Shown here: positions 42,747 to 53,622 of the stretch, in pieces | How the letters are laid out: each line of letters starts with the position of its first letter | How positions within the stretch are numbered: position 1 is the first letter of the stretch | Assembly (NCBI GenBank): GCA_946965045.2 | Contig: OX337231.1 | Location: 620,001 to 684,000, forward strand | Direction of reading: 5' to 3' | DNA: 64,000 nucleotides | Source of the DNA: Epithemia pelagica | Taxonomy: Eukaryota > Bacillariophyta > Bacillariophyceae > Surirellales > Surirellaceae | The notes under the pieces: model-generated | Told to the model about the DNA's origin: nothing | Databases searched by the model: none | What the model saw: the letters and a program-made list of their open reading frames with translations, nothing else | Program-made: the position numbers and the translations under genes

Positions 42747-43340
42747 TTAAGGATGATCAAACCAACAATCCGAACGCGTACAGCGGTTCCCGTACCGACA
42801 CGGTCCCCGACCACCCCGTGATTGTCGTTGGTGCTGTTGATGTGGTGATCCTCGACCTCCTCGTCCCGCGCGACGTTGATATCCTCGTCCGGAATGGGCC
42901 CGTGGGTTGGCAAAGTAACGAGGAGCTTCATCCATTGTCACGTTCCGACGAAAGAGCTGCGTTTTCCCCTGGGACGGATGATCCAAGTACGAGCCCATTG
43001 TTCCCGTCGTGAGCCAGAAATTCAAACGCATTCGTCCCTTTTTGTAGCTCGCCATGGGAGCCTGAGACGTTTCCGTCGACACTCGCGTCCAGCCGTGAGC
43101 CAAAGCCATGCGATCGAGCTCATCGTCGTTGAGAATCCATCCGTTATGACTAGCATCATCGTCATCACTTTGATCGTTGTGGTAGTCGTTCGGATGGTCA
43201 TTTGTTACCATTGCAAGTCCCGTAAGTGCGACTTGAGGAGTAGGACGGTCGTCGTAGCGATGCATGCTCCAGAAATGATCCATATGGTTGGGATCACTGG
43301 GATCCAAACCATTTTCAATATAGAATTCTGCAAGACTCAT
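42747..43340 (-). CDS. CCCH zinc-finger / RGG-box protein
   Basis: 197 aa from ATG 43340. The N-terminal part is acidic (EFYIENGLDPSD, DQSDDDDASHNG). The C-terminal 50 residues are an RGG-rich segment (SGRGYQRRAGRGGRG, SRGGRG) ending in a single finger PCRYGNRCTRSDCWFDHP, spacing C-x5-C-x4-C-x3-H, the CCCH class that usually binds RNA. The protein ends at the finger. An upstream exon is possible because CTCATCAG precedes the ATG. RNA binding is inferred; partner unknown. Confidence 0.65.
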   Translation of the reverse strand: MSLAEFYIENGLDPSDPNHMDHFWSMHRYDDRPTPQVALTGLAMVTNDHPNDYHNDQSDDDDASHNGWILNDDELDRMALAHGWTRVSTETSQAPMASYKKGRMRLNFWLTTGTMGSYLDHPSQGKTQLFRRNVTMDEAPRYFANPRAHSGRGYQRRAGRGGRGSPHQQHQRQSRGGRGPCRYGNRCTRSDCWFDHP

Positions 43341-43620
43341 GATGCTGATGAGGAAGATGAGGTAAGGCGCCTTTGTGAGCAAAAAAGCACAAGACCAGAT
43401 GAATGAGCTTCAAGCTCCTACCACCATAAGAGCGACCATCCGATCGCGGTAAAATGCGATGAGCGCGACCGGATACCGTCTGTCCTTCCTCCGAAACACC
43501 AAGTGTTGGAAGGAATTCTCTCGTGGCCACATATGTGTGACTTCCAGTCAATGATCGGCTGTCGATCCAAAACAAAGAGAGAGAAAGAAGCTGGCAAGAA
43601 GGACTAAGCAAAACCAAACC

Positions 43621-45147
43621 ATGGCAGACTCTTTGTTGTTAGCGGAAGAGGCAGCGTTACAGGCGCAACTCGAATGCATTGACGATAATGGTGGTGAGTC
43701 ACACGTTTCTTCTTTTGTATGTGGAGTGGTGTGTTCATCCCAGGTTGTGCGTGTAGGAAGGAAAAGAATCATTTCTCCTTGGCCGCATAACAACAGTGAG
43801 CGATGGAACGCGTGTTGTGAATCCAATGTATTGAAGCCGTGCCACAAAGAACTTGATAGAAAGCCAGTGTTTTCATTCTTTCCGAAAGACCGTCACGGTT
43901 TCCTGCAAATCTTTGCTACGACATGAGGGTTTGGAGTTTGGAGCGACCTTTTTGTTCGCTGACATGCGATTCGCATGGCTTTGGACGAAGGAAAACTAAA
44001 GAATTGTTCTGTGCACCACACTTACTTCGCAATACTCTTTGTTACTCGTCTTCCTACTTGGATCTGACCTGTTTTCTTCACTGTTACATTTTCTTTTTGA
44101 TGAAATTCAATAGAGTCGGACGATGAACGCAATACACAGACCCTGAAAAAGGATCACCTGTTGTCGTCATCCAAAGAGGAGGAGGAGGACGGTGCAATCA
44201 ACAAGCGCAAAACCAAAAGGAGGAAACGCGGAAGCAAGTTTGATTCGAAACACAACAAGGACGGTGTCTTGTACATTGGCCATTTGGGAAATGATTTTCA
44301 AGAGGCCGAACTAGCCAAATTCTTGTCTCAGTTTGGCAAGTTGCTCCGATTGCGTTTGTCTCGATCCAAACGCACCGGCAATCCCAGAGGCTATGCCTTT
44401 TGTCAATTTGCATCTTCGGAGGTGGCCGACATTGTTGCCGATACGCTGCAGGGTTATATTTTGTTTGGAACGCGTCGATTGGTGTGTCACAAAGTACCAC
44501 CGACCAAGGTACATGATCGATTGTTTTTCAAGTTTGTCTTTACTCCCCCACCACCACCCAAACAAACCAAAGCACGTGACACCTTGACAGCCGTGACTCA
44601 GAAACTCGTCCAACGGGAACGACGGAAACGCAAAGCCCTGCAAGATATGGGCATTGACTATGACTTTCCTGGTTACGAGGCGGCCTTGAAAGAATCCAAG
44701 GGATACACCCCCGAAAAACCTGCTGTTGACGACGACAATAACAAGGAGCATTCGAGGAAGAAGGCTCGCAAAGTCAGCAATGCCGATGATTCGACAAATG
44801 ATGATATTGAAACTAAAGTGGAAGAAGGAGGAGGCTTAAGCCGAAAGGACTCGGCGCATGACTCGAAACAGAAAAAGAAAGATATCGTGAAAAAGAGCAG
44901 TGGGACCAAAGCAAAGAAGTCTCTAACTGAAATTGGCAATGTGGACGAGGAAACATCCACCAAGAAGCATCAAAAAGATGAGAAGGGTGAGAGTACACAC
45001 ACCACCAAAGATGCAGACAATCCAGAGACCCCCGCAAAGTCAGATTCGAAGGAGGGTAAAAAGATAGAGGAGCCTGCTTCCACCACCAAGAAAGTCAAAA
45101 AGAAAAAGAAGAAAGACAAACGTTCCAAGACTCGGCAAAGTATATAG
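43621..45147 (+). CDS. Nucleolar RRM protein, NIFK/Nop15-like
   Basis: Exons 43621-43693 and 44114-45147 with a 420-nt intron (GGTG-GTGAGT ... CAATAG), phase 1, giving 368 aa. A basic K/R stretch (KRKTKRRKRGSK) precedes one RRM: VLYIGHL (RNP2), then FLSQFGKLLRLRLSR, GNPRGYAFCQF (RNP1) and LFGTRRLVCHKVPP. Next come KARDTLTAVTQKLVQRERRKRKAL and DMGIDYDFPGY, and a long Lys/Glu-rich tail ending in a polylysine signal. This is the layout of MKI67IP (NIFK) and yeast Nop15, which act in 60S ribosome assembly in the nucleolus. The intron is long for this window. A broken duplicate lies 3 kb upstream. Confidence 0.85.
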
Positions 45148-45414
45148 GATTCCGCAGTGGACCGGTCGGAATATAATGTGACCATTTCGCACAGCGTGAT
45201 GCATGAAGAAGGACGACAGTTGAATAGCTTAAGTTACGGAAGAAATAAGACACATGAATATCAGTTCTTATACTTTTGTATACACAATATAAAGTACAGT
45301 ATACATTCACAATCCGGTTTGTCTCTTCCAAGGAGCAAATAAGAGTTATGAACTATGGCATTCGTCGTTGGATGTTCGTTGAGAAATCCTCGAGGCATTA
45401 CGAACATGTCAAAG

Positions 45415-46733
45415 CTACAACTCGGCGACTCCCATGGGAAAGAGATCTTGGTGGTAGTAACTATCGTCCGCGGTTTCTTGTTGCTGTTGTTGTTGTTTGG
45501 ACATGCGAGGGAATCTATTGGTGAGCATGGCGGACATGGCCGCACGAACTTTGGGTGGATTCAAAAAGGAGTTGAGCGAGGACTTTTTCATGGAACCTCC
45601 ATCTTCCTTGGCAGCAGATGTGGGACTCATGCTGGTCGTCAAGAGTTCTTCATTGGCAATTTCGAGTAACTGGGCTTTGTTGGGACGAGGTGCATCGGGA
45701 AAGAGCGAACCCAATTCTTCTCCAAAGGATTGATGATGATGATGATGATGATGATGTTGTTGTTGTTGAGGACTAGAGGGTACATCGTCACCCGAAATGG
45801 AGGACATGTCTGTGGCCGAAAAGTCGTACAAGTCATCGGCAAACAACCACTGTCCGATAAAGGCAATGCTCACATGTGATGCAAAACTCACACGATGTTT
45901 CGAGTTGAGCTTTTGTGCCATGAGTTTTCGAATGGAAGGATCCACAGCCAGCATGGTAACCACATCGTCCACAGACAACAAAAACTCATTGTTCACGGTT
46001 TTCTGATGAACCATGGCCATGGATTGTGTCATTTCCAGTACCATGTGTTTGAGTTGACGTTTGTGCAGTGCTTCATCACCCAAGAACAAGACGGTCATAT
46101 TAAGACCTGTGTTTCGACCAAGCATTACGAGCAAGTGCTTTCATGGTAAGGCCAGGACAAGGACATGACTTTGGATGTATACTGAGTTTCGGAAGAAGCA
46201 AACTTACTTTCAAGTATGGTCATGAGATCGCAAGGTGAGAGACGGCGTGTTTCCTTTCTGTCGTGGAAATCCATGACAAATTGAAAAAACATGCGGGATG
46301 TGTGCGTAGGATGACACGCCAGAGGACAGAGACTGACGAGAAATGCCATGGTTGGAATTTCGTCCGTGTCATGTTCGTCCCACATGGTATGTAGATCACA
46401 GATAATTTCCCGGTCTGGTGTTGGTTGGATACCCGCTGTTTCGAGGCATTGTTTCAGTCGAGCTCGAGACAAGACATGGACCGAGTCTTCCTTGTTATCT
46501 GATGTTCGACTGCTCTTGTCACTTTCAATGGAAGTCATGGAAGATTCTTCTTCGTTTTCCTTATTTTCGAATGGATTTTGCTTCCGTCGCCAGCGTCGTT
46601 TTCTCTTAGCCTTTTGTTCATGAAAGCAAGCATCACGAAGATCCATTAGCTGCTCTCGATTGAGCGATGTGTATTGAGCCATGGCCCACGTAGTAAGTGA
46701 GCTTTCTCTGGATGCACTGCCGGTGTTTCCCAT
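45415..46733 (-). CDS. MGN/RVxF family protein A (predicted myristoylated, EF-hand-like)
   Basis: Exons 46733-46208 and 46106-45415 with a 101-nt intron (GAAA-GTAAGT ... AACACAG), phase 1, giving 405 aa. It starts MGNTGS, an N-myristoylation-type sequence (Gly2, Ser6). Then WAMAQYTSLNREQLMDLRD, a K/R-rich and acidic linker, IICDLHTMWDEHDTDEIPTM and FVMDFHDRKETRRLSPCDLMTIL, which resembles a degenerate calcineurin-B-like EF-hand pair. The C-terminal module is DVVTMLAVDPSIRKLMAQK, followed by KHRVSF, an RVxF-type PP1 docking motif, then QQQQHHHHHHHH (45735-45770) and other low complexity. Paralogue of 48183-49636 with the same intron position. Membrane tethering and PP1 docking are inferences. 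Confidence 0.75.
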
Positions 46734-48182
46734 GGTCGTTTCACTTGCGTATAGTGTCGTTAGTTGTTTGATTACTCTGACGAGGAGCAAATGTTGAAGA
46801 GATGATAGAACAATTACTGTCGTTCTTCGCTCTTGAATGACTTTCTTGCGATGCTCCTCTCTCCAAGGAAGATCGCCATTTGCAGAGAAGGTTGACGTTG
46901 CAGTTCCGGAGTGGATTCGATGCGCACACACAAGCTGCATCCAACGTCTCCAATTGGATGCAGGCACCTACTTGGAAAATGGTTCCATTGTGACGGTGTC
47001 AAACTTACTTACCGCATGTATTCTTGTTTGGCGTTAAGCCCAAAGGAGTCAGTAAACAAAATAGTAGGGCTTTTGCGATACCATTCCTATGTAACTTAAG
47101 CCTAACGGATAGAATGTCTAAGTATGCCAAACAACACATAAATAATTATATATCGTCGATCCGGTACTCGTGTACGACATGTAAGTAATACAAACTATTA
47201 GCGGTCTGCATGGTCCTCTCACATTTTGGTCGATCCAATCGAGCACTGCGAGTGACTTCCGGTGCACCCAAGCAATCGTTTCATACCCTTGGTCCTTGCA
47301 TGTATCATTGCACCTGTCGCCAAAGAGAGAAGACGTCCAAAGGCCCGCGGCATAATTGTTATGTTTGGTGCCAAGTCGTCGGGCTGAGAGCGTGCGCGGT
47401 TTTTGGACGATGGACTTATGCTCCGATTTAGACCCCTGTTCGCATGTCCGTGATGCGAAATTCTTGCCTATCGGATCTACTTTTTTGTTGAAGACCAAGG
47501 CAATACTTCATATTCCTTCATTTTTAAAAGCCATTGACATTTGCCTTGGTTCAGTGATGTCACTTGTCTTTGAGACGGACACGAACACAAGCAACTCATC
47601 CGAATCTGTTGTCCTCGGCATCGGACAAGAGAAGGAGAAGGGAATCAATAATGGAAACGTTTCCCCTCAAGATAATGCAAACTAAATGAAGGTAAGAGCA
47701 TGGAAAAGCACCTCCTTCTCACCTTTTCAATCAACCCCGGTAGGAAATGCAGCGTCAAGGAAGAAAGTTGGGAGTCGAAACTTTGTCAGTTCATAGCGAT
47801 ATTCGAATGAGGCGAACCAGAGAGACGGTGCAACTTATTGCATTTGGTAAACTCCTGAGCTAACCTCACACCAGTGAAGACGGTCAGGACTCTTGATGTT
47901 AAAGGAGAATACTCTATTGATCAGAGTTTAGGGCTACACTGTTAGTATTATTTACAACGCGATCGTCTTGGGTGTGACGACTGATTTTTTGGCTCTCCCC
48001 CCAAATGTATTCTTTCTATGTTTCCAAGGCTTTTTCAAGGACGGGTGGCCTCGCCAGGGTACAGAACTAGACGACGAAAAGCCCTTGTTGTTGTTCCCAC
48101 CAAAACCAGACGGCGTCGGATTGTCATTCGATAAAATGTAAACTCCATCGTCTTCGTCTAGGGTTGGTGATGAAAACGCCTC
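46734..48182. other. Interval between the tandem MGN paralogues
   Basis: 1.45 kb. Short frames on both strands at 47118-47690 are unrecognised; one ends near a good donor (ATGAAG-GTAAGAG at 47690) with a possible acceptor (CCGGTAG at 47744), so an unannotated small gene is possible. Not called. Confidence 0.4.
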
Positions 48183-49636
48183 TTATACCTCGTCACGATC
48201 ATTGGTTGGTCTGTCCAGCTGCGGCTGCTGGTCGTAGTAGTAGGGTGTGAAACCAGACACACCACCCGTGATACTATCCATGGCGAGACTTTTCAGGTCA
48301 TCCCAGGATTCTGGAGATGGCCATACCAGATTGGAATAGCCTACACTGCCACTTCCAGCGCTACTGCTCAGACATGTCGAAATGTCATCGTCATCGTACT
48401 CAAATTCTAAATGAGGCAAATCCATGTTGGGTGCGTCATCGAATGGGGGAGAAGGAGTCGTCTGACGGTCTGATGGGTCTTTTGTTTCGGGTGCAAACCT
48501 CACTCGTAGAATTCGTTTGTTGGGGATTGTTGTTGTATTCGTTAGCGTCATGGGTTGGTTATCGTCATCGTCGTCGGAATGTAAAAGTGGCGAAAAGGAA
48601 GCCGAGAGACCACCCGCTTCCAACAAACGAGTCGCCCCCTCGGGATCGCTCGAATAGTATTTGGTACCGGGCGAAAAGGAGACACGACGAGTCTGTTTGA
48701 GAGTCGAAGAGTCTGGTTTTTGAGTCATGATTTTTCGAATCATGGGCTGACCCGCCAATATGGTTACCACATCGGTGTGCATCCACTTGTGCGAATGATG
48801 ACTCGTGCTCGATTTGGACAAGGCCGTCCTTCGGCGCGGTCGATTGGTCCCCAACCGCGATGTCGATTCCACTACATCGTGTACGAGCTCATGCACTTGA
48901 CTTTGCGACAAGGAGACATCTCCAAACATGGCAGTGGTTGAATTTACACCTGAAGCATCAAGACAAACATCCAGAAGACGAAAAAAAGCGACAAAGCAGT
49001 CGTTAGACCGACTGTCGTCATGTCGACATGGACACGCTGTCAATCAAACAGAATCTGAACAATTTTCTCTAGAAAATACGTACTTTGTAGAATCTTGATC
49101 AAATCATCGCCCGTGACAGTCCCCGATTCTTGTACGTCATAGACATCCAAGGCCAGTTGCAAAAAGCTTCGCAAGGAATCGTCTTCTTGACAGGCGAGTA
49201 TGGACAGGCTCGTAACGAAGTTCAAGGTTGGTACTTGTTCGGTTCCAAACATGTCCCATATGGTATACAAATCCAAAATGACATCATAGTCCTTTTTCAA
49301 AATGACTCGACGTCGATGGGTATAAAACTCAATGGCTTCGGTCGATTGTTCTTCATCGGGATTCGAATCTCCACCCAACAGCACTTGATTGAGTGCCCAT
49401 TTCAACTCTTTGCGTGACAACACGGCTCGAGATGCTTCGTGTTGACTCGGTATTCTAATGTCCAAGGAGGAGGTGGAAGACGACAATGTGGTTGTCGGTG
49501 CCGCCGAGGTGGCTCGCAAACATTCGTCTCGTAAATCCAACAATTGATCATGATTGAGATGCATGTGTTGTGAGAGTGCCCATGATTTTAGTTCTGTTTG
49601 TCGAGCCGTCGTCCCAGTGCTTTCGGCATTCCCCAT
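48183..49636 (-). CDS. MGN/RVxF family protein B (predicted myristoylated, EF-hand-like)
   Basis: Exons 49636-49084 and 48949-48183 with a 134-nt intron (CAAA-GTACGT ... GCTTCAG) in the same phase-1 position as paralogue A; 439 aa. Starts MGNAES (Gly2, Ser6). Conserved with A: LKSWALSQHMHLNHDQLLDL, VILDLYTIWDMFGTEQVPTL, then an EF-hand-like LDVYDVQESGTVTGDDLIKIL that is closer to a canonical loop than in A. The second exon shares DVVTILAGQPMIRKIMTQK and has two RVxF motifs, RRVSFSPGTK and LRVRFAPETK, where A has one. An acidic C-terminal segment ends in YYYDQQPQLDRP. Likely a Ca2+-responsive or structural membrane adaptor; function inferred only. Confidence 0.75.
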
Positions 49637-50209
49637 GGTGGTGGTGTTGTTATGGTTGTTGAACGGCACTCGTTGGGTAGCGCTTTCACAAAGAATGCAA
49701 CCAAGTACTTTGTGCTTCAGTTTGATTTGCTGGAACAGTTGATGTGGTACATGTCGTTCTCGTCGTTCTTGTTTTGCTGTTTGTCGACGTCTAGTGTTCG
49801 GTTGCTCTCTCGTTGCATGTGTGACAAATTTCGCTGTCCGTTGGATGGAAACGTTGACTTTTCTTCATGGTTGTAAGTGGCACATCCGTTTCAAGGCGTA
49901 GTTAGGTTCCACTTAGACCCCCATGGTGTGGCTGTAGACGTTGAGGTGCGCCATCAAGTCAGCCTCGTCCAAATGCCCTTGTCTTCCCATGGAGTGAGAA
50001 TTGGTTCTTTGTGCGAGAGGCGGTGTGTGTGTGTCGTGTGGTCCGGTGCGCGATCGGACAAATAAATGGGCTCGCCATGCGAAAGAATTCAATTATCGAT
50101 ACATTTCCGAAGAGTGGATGGGTCGGCGCGCAAGAATTTCCCCCAAAATGGACGTCGGTGTGTGGATGGGTGCGTCACTCGCGCGATGTTGAGTTCGTCC
50201 ACCCGCACC
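49637..50209. other. Divergent promoter region
   Basis: About 570 bp between the divergently transcribed MGN paralogue B and DUF924 gene; probably holds both promoters. No clear motif identified. Confidence 0.4.
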
Positions 50210-51172
50210 ATGGCGCTGCGCCGTTCGGGAGCACACTTTTTATCGCATTCAGCAAGAATCAGAGGAGGATCCATGGTGGTGCGACGAGGATGCAAGCCAA
50301 CAACACACCAACGGTGGCTACCATCGACAACGGTTGTCGCTGCCCAAACCTTGTTGTTCTTTTGCAGTAGTAGTGTGTCACAGACTCATGCCTGGACCTT
50401 GTCGGATCTGCTGGACCGTCCCTTTATTCAACGAGCACTGGTGGAGGAACCCAAAACGGCTCAGTCGGTCCTGTCCTTCTTTTATGGTGTCGATTACGAA
50501 AATCCGGAGGATATTGATGAGAATTTGGTCAATGGAGGATGTATCGACAAAATGACAAACCTATGGTTTTTTGGAGAAAAGGATTACGATTCGATTTGTA
50601 CTACCCATTTTGCGCAAGCGGTACGTCAAGACGGAGATGGAGCTTCGGCTACCACCGAGAATCAAGACAATGACATGTGGACCGATACAGTCGATGGTGT
50701 CATGGCTCGATTGATTTTGTGTGACCAAATTTCCCGCAACGCGTTCCGAGGCACTACCGAAGCCTTTGCCTTTGATGGGGCTGCCCTGGAGTGTGCCGAT
50801 ACACTTTCCCAACACATTCTTGCGTTAAAGCAGCAGGAGAACAAGGAAAACAACAAACAACTGGTACTCAAAGGAACAGTCTACCCGCCTTATATTTCTT
50901 CCGTGGTAACCGCCTTGATGCATTCTGAAGTTCTTCAGGATCATGAAAATGGGGTCGAAATATTGCAATATGCCAAAGAAACATCACCTCCATCGCTTTC
51001 TGATTGGTGGGTAGGACAAGAACAGTTTTTGCTGGATCACAAACATGTCGTGGAACGATTTGGCAGATACCCACACCGAAACAAATTAAAAGGACGTACA
51101 AGTACCTCCGAAGAAGTTGCCTGGTTGGAAGATACTGAGAATCTGCCAGGATGGGCCAAAAGTCAAGGATAA
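50210..51172 (+). CDS. DUF924 family protein with N-terminal targeting region
   Basis: 320 aa from ATG 50210 (50186 is an alternative). After ARIRGG, a hydrophobic leader (VVAAQTLLFFCSSSVSQ) ends in THAWTLS, which resembles a diatom signal-peptide cleavage site with an aromatic residue at +1 as in plastid presequences. The DUF924 core follows: LWFFGEKDYDSICTTHF, MARLILCDQISRNAFRGT, AFAFDGAALE, ALMHSEVLQDHENG, VVERFGRYPHRNKLKGR, EEVAWLE. This helical fold has no established activity that I can name. Bacterial members lack the leader, so organelle targeting here is a plausible adaptation. No introns. Confidence 0.82.
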   Translation: MALRRSGAHFLSHSARIRGGSMVVRRGCKPTTHQRWLPSTTVVAAQTLLFFCSSSVSQTHAWTLSDLLDRPFIQRALVEEPKTAQSVLSFFYGVDYENPEDIDENLVNGGCIDKMTNLWFFGEKDYDSICTTHFAQAVRQDGDGASATTENQDNDMWTDTVDGVMARLILCDQISRNAFRGTTEAFAFDGAALECADTLSQHILALKQQENKENNKQLVLKGTVYPPYISSVVTALMHSEVLQDHENGVEILQYAKETSPPSLSDWWVGQEQFLLDHKHVVERFGRYPHRNKLKGRTSTSEEVAWLEDTENLPGWAKSQG

Positions 51173-53622
51173 AGCATCAGACGCAGATCTTGTCCCAGGA
51201 GCTGTCGTTATTCTAAGCAAATCGCAGTTTTGTCTAGTGTCCTCGCAAAACAGTACGAAAAATGCCAACCCTCCGCGGATGGGTCTAAATGACTCATCAT
51301 AAGACGGAGACTGATGGACGAAAGGAACGGCAAGTGTCCAAAGCAAGCTCATGGACAAAATACAGATCCGGTTTGGAGGCAAGACATCCCACGTGGTCGT
51401 GATCAGGACGACCAAACAAGATTGCAAAGCGGCACCGTAGATCAAATAATAATAACAGAGTTAGTAGAAGAAGTGTGACAAGTAGTAGATCTTTTTCATG
51501 TTATTCATGTGGATGCATAATGTGCAAGGAGAGCAAACGCATGGATAACTTATGTTGCCTCGTCTGCAATCGACTAACTTATTCCCGTCCATGTTTTCGG
51601 TGTCTCATCAGTCACGGTCAAAGGAATCCCACAATGAAGAAGAAATTGGGCAATAATATAATATATATTTATACTACCCCGAGGTCTCGAAGAGTTCTAG
51701 AAATGGAGGAATCTAATGATTAGTGTCCTCTTACTGTTAGAGAGTAAGAAGTAAGAAGTCAGAAGAAGTAGTAATTATTGTACGCGCAAATCAAGAATCA
51801 AGTATGCGTTGATCGTGAAAATGGAAAGAGGCTATTGTCCATAACTACTGCTTTTCTATCGGAATCGACTTCCATCCATGCGCTGAGCTGAGCCCTACCA
51901 AAATTTCACTAGAACTACGAATACGAGTACTACTGCCTCTGAGCACTTTCTACAGTACGAATGATCGTAGCTCCTACGAGTATTGCAAACTCGTACAAAA
52001 AGAATGGTCACGATTTTACTTCTACAGCTTCGATAAAATCGTACCCTGCCACTTTGTAGTAAGTTTTGAATGCACGGACAATAATTAGTTAAGAATAATT
52101 GTCATTTGCCGACCAGCTATCAACCAGCAACGCTTCCTGACGAAGACGATAGAGCGTAGTTTTGGTCGCATGTCACATGTCTTACTGACTTTCAGTTGTA
52201 TAGTCGAGTTCTGGTCCGACGGGACTTGAAATTTTTCCTAGCGTTTTAAGCTCTGTTTACAGACAGAGATCTTCTTCAGCAGAAACAACAAGTGAGAAAA
52301 GTCCCCTCTTCTCTTCTGTTTATCGGCCAAATTGCATAAAGAATAAAGATAAAGCCGCTACGAAATCGAAACTGTCGGAAATACTAATACTCCTCACTCC
52401 TTCTTCCTTCTTATCCTTCATAGGAGATGCAGTCATCCAATCAATAATCAATGGGAGAACGTGCGTTTGTCGTTGATGCAAGGATGTTTTTTTCTCTAGT
52501 AGTCTACGGTAGGTAGATCTGGAGCCCCAAGTGCTGAAATTGCCATGTCCTCTAGTTGTAGCACTGAATCATTCATCCAAAAAATTAACCCAACGAACAC
52601 TAGGAAGCACCTTTTGGAGCCGACAACCGTAGGCAGAGATCAATTGAAACTCTTCTCAAAGTCAATAGCTCTCTTTCTCGCAGGACTACAGTTATCTCCT
52701 GGAAAAATTATGATACACGGAGTCGCGAACAACAAACAGAAAGATGCCTGTATTGCTTCGGTAGCATGGGTAGCATCCATTGTTGTCATTTCTCTACAAG
52801 GCCCAAGGATCAATGACGACGAAGACCGCTCAACAATGCTTGCTGAAAGAAGAAAGAAGTGATCTTTGAGCTGTCCAATGGCCAACCATAAACAACTACT
52901 CCTATTTTAGTGCACCAATTTCAAAAGATGAGAAGAGATGGCAGGGAAGAAAACTGGGAATGAACGATAGGTAAGGTACTGCTGATTTAACAGAACGGCG
53001 GGTAGATCCCACGATCTCGACAAGACAGATTTTACAGAAAAGTGTCACTTCTAGTCGGGAACGCTTGGAAGTAGACATTTCTGTGTAATCAAACGTTTGG
53101 CAACGCGAACACGAGTCATTCCATAACCATAAATGATACTTATGCCCAATCGCATGCCCCACCAGCTTTCTTGAACATATTCGATTTGTCCGGCATTGCC
53201 CCTTGTCATTCAAATGGCTTGCGCATACCTCAATCTATCACGCGATCAAAGCATTCTTGACCGCTACTCCTACCTCTTACGGCAGAAAGCAGGAACACTC
53301 CAATTCACGGCATAATTCTCGAGTGCCTCAAGTCGGTTTCCTCCGTTCTGGTTCTTCCCAATCAATTGGGTGTGTTTTCTTCATCTTCCTGTTGTAGAGT
53401 CAAGCAGACAACACACATACATACTACAGAGAGTTCAGTCATTGGGTGGTGCCATTCCTGTTTTCGCAAAGGCGACACACGGTTGGGGATTGGTGGCAGC
53501 CATTGGTACATTTCTCGGTTCTTGGAAACTTGAGTGAGGCAGGTAGATTGTAGGTTCAACGTCATTTCCTGCTGGTATCAGTCTGGAATCTCGTCCAAAC
53601 AACAACTCCAAAAGCCACAACC
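51173..53622. other. Long gene-poor interval
   Basis: 2.4 kb. A 105-codon frame at 52545-52862 (one hydrophobic stretch, ACIASVAWVASIVVISL) and an 82-codon Cys-rich frame at 51475-51723 are both unrecognised. AT-rich around 51655-51680. No repeat seen. Confidence 0.4.

Noticed and set aside
42876-43406. 176-codon plus-strand frame
   Set aside because: Antisense to the CCCH/RGG gene, whose finger and RGG motifs support the minus strand.
47118-47690. Overlapping frames of 109-126 codons on both strands
   Set aside because: Neither strand shows domain-like sequence; one donor/acceptor pair is noted, but this is not enough for a call.
51475-51723. Cys-rich frame with CxxC-like spacing
   Set aside because: No family spacing recognised, no splice or promoter context; likely chance.
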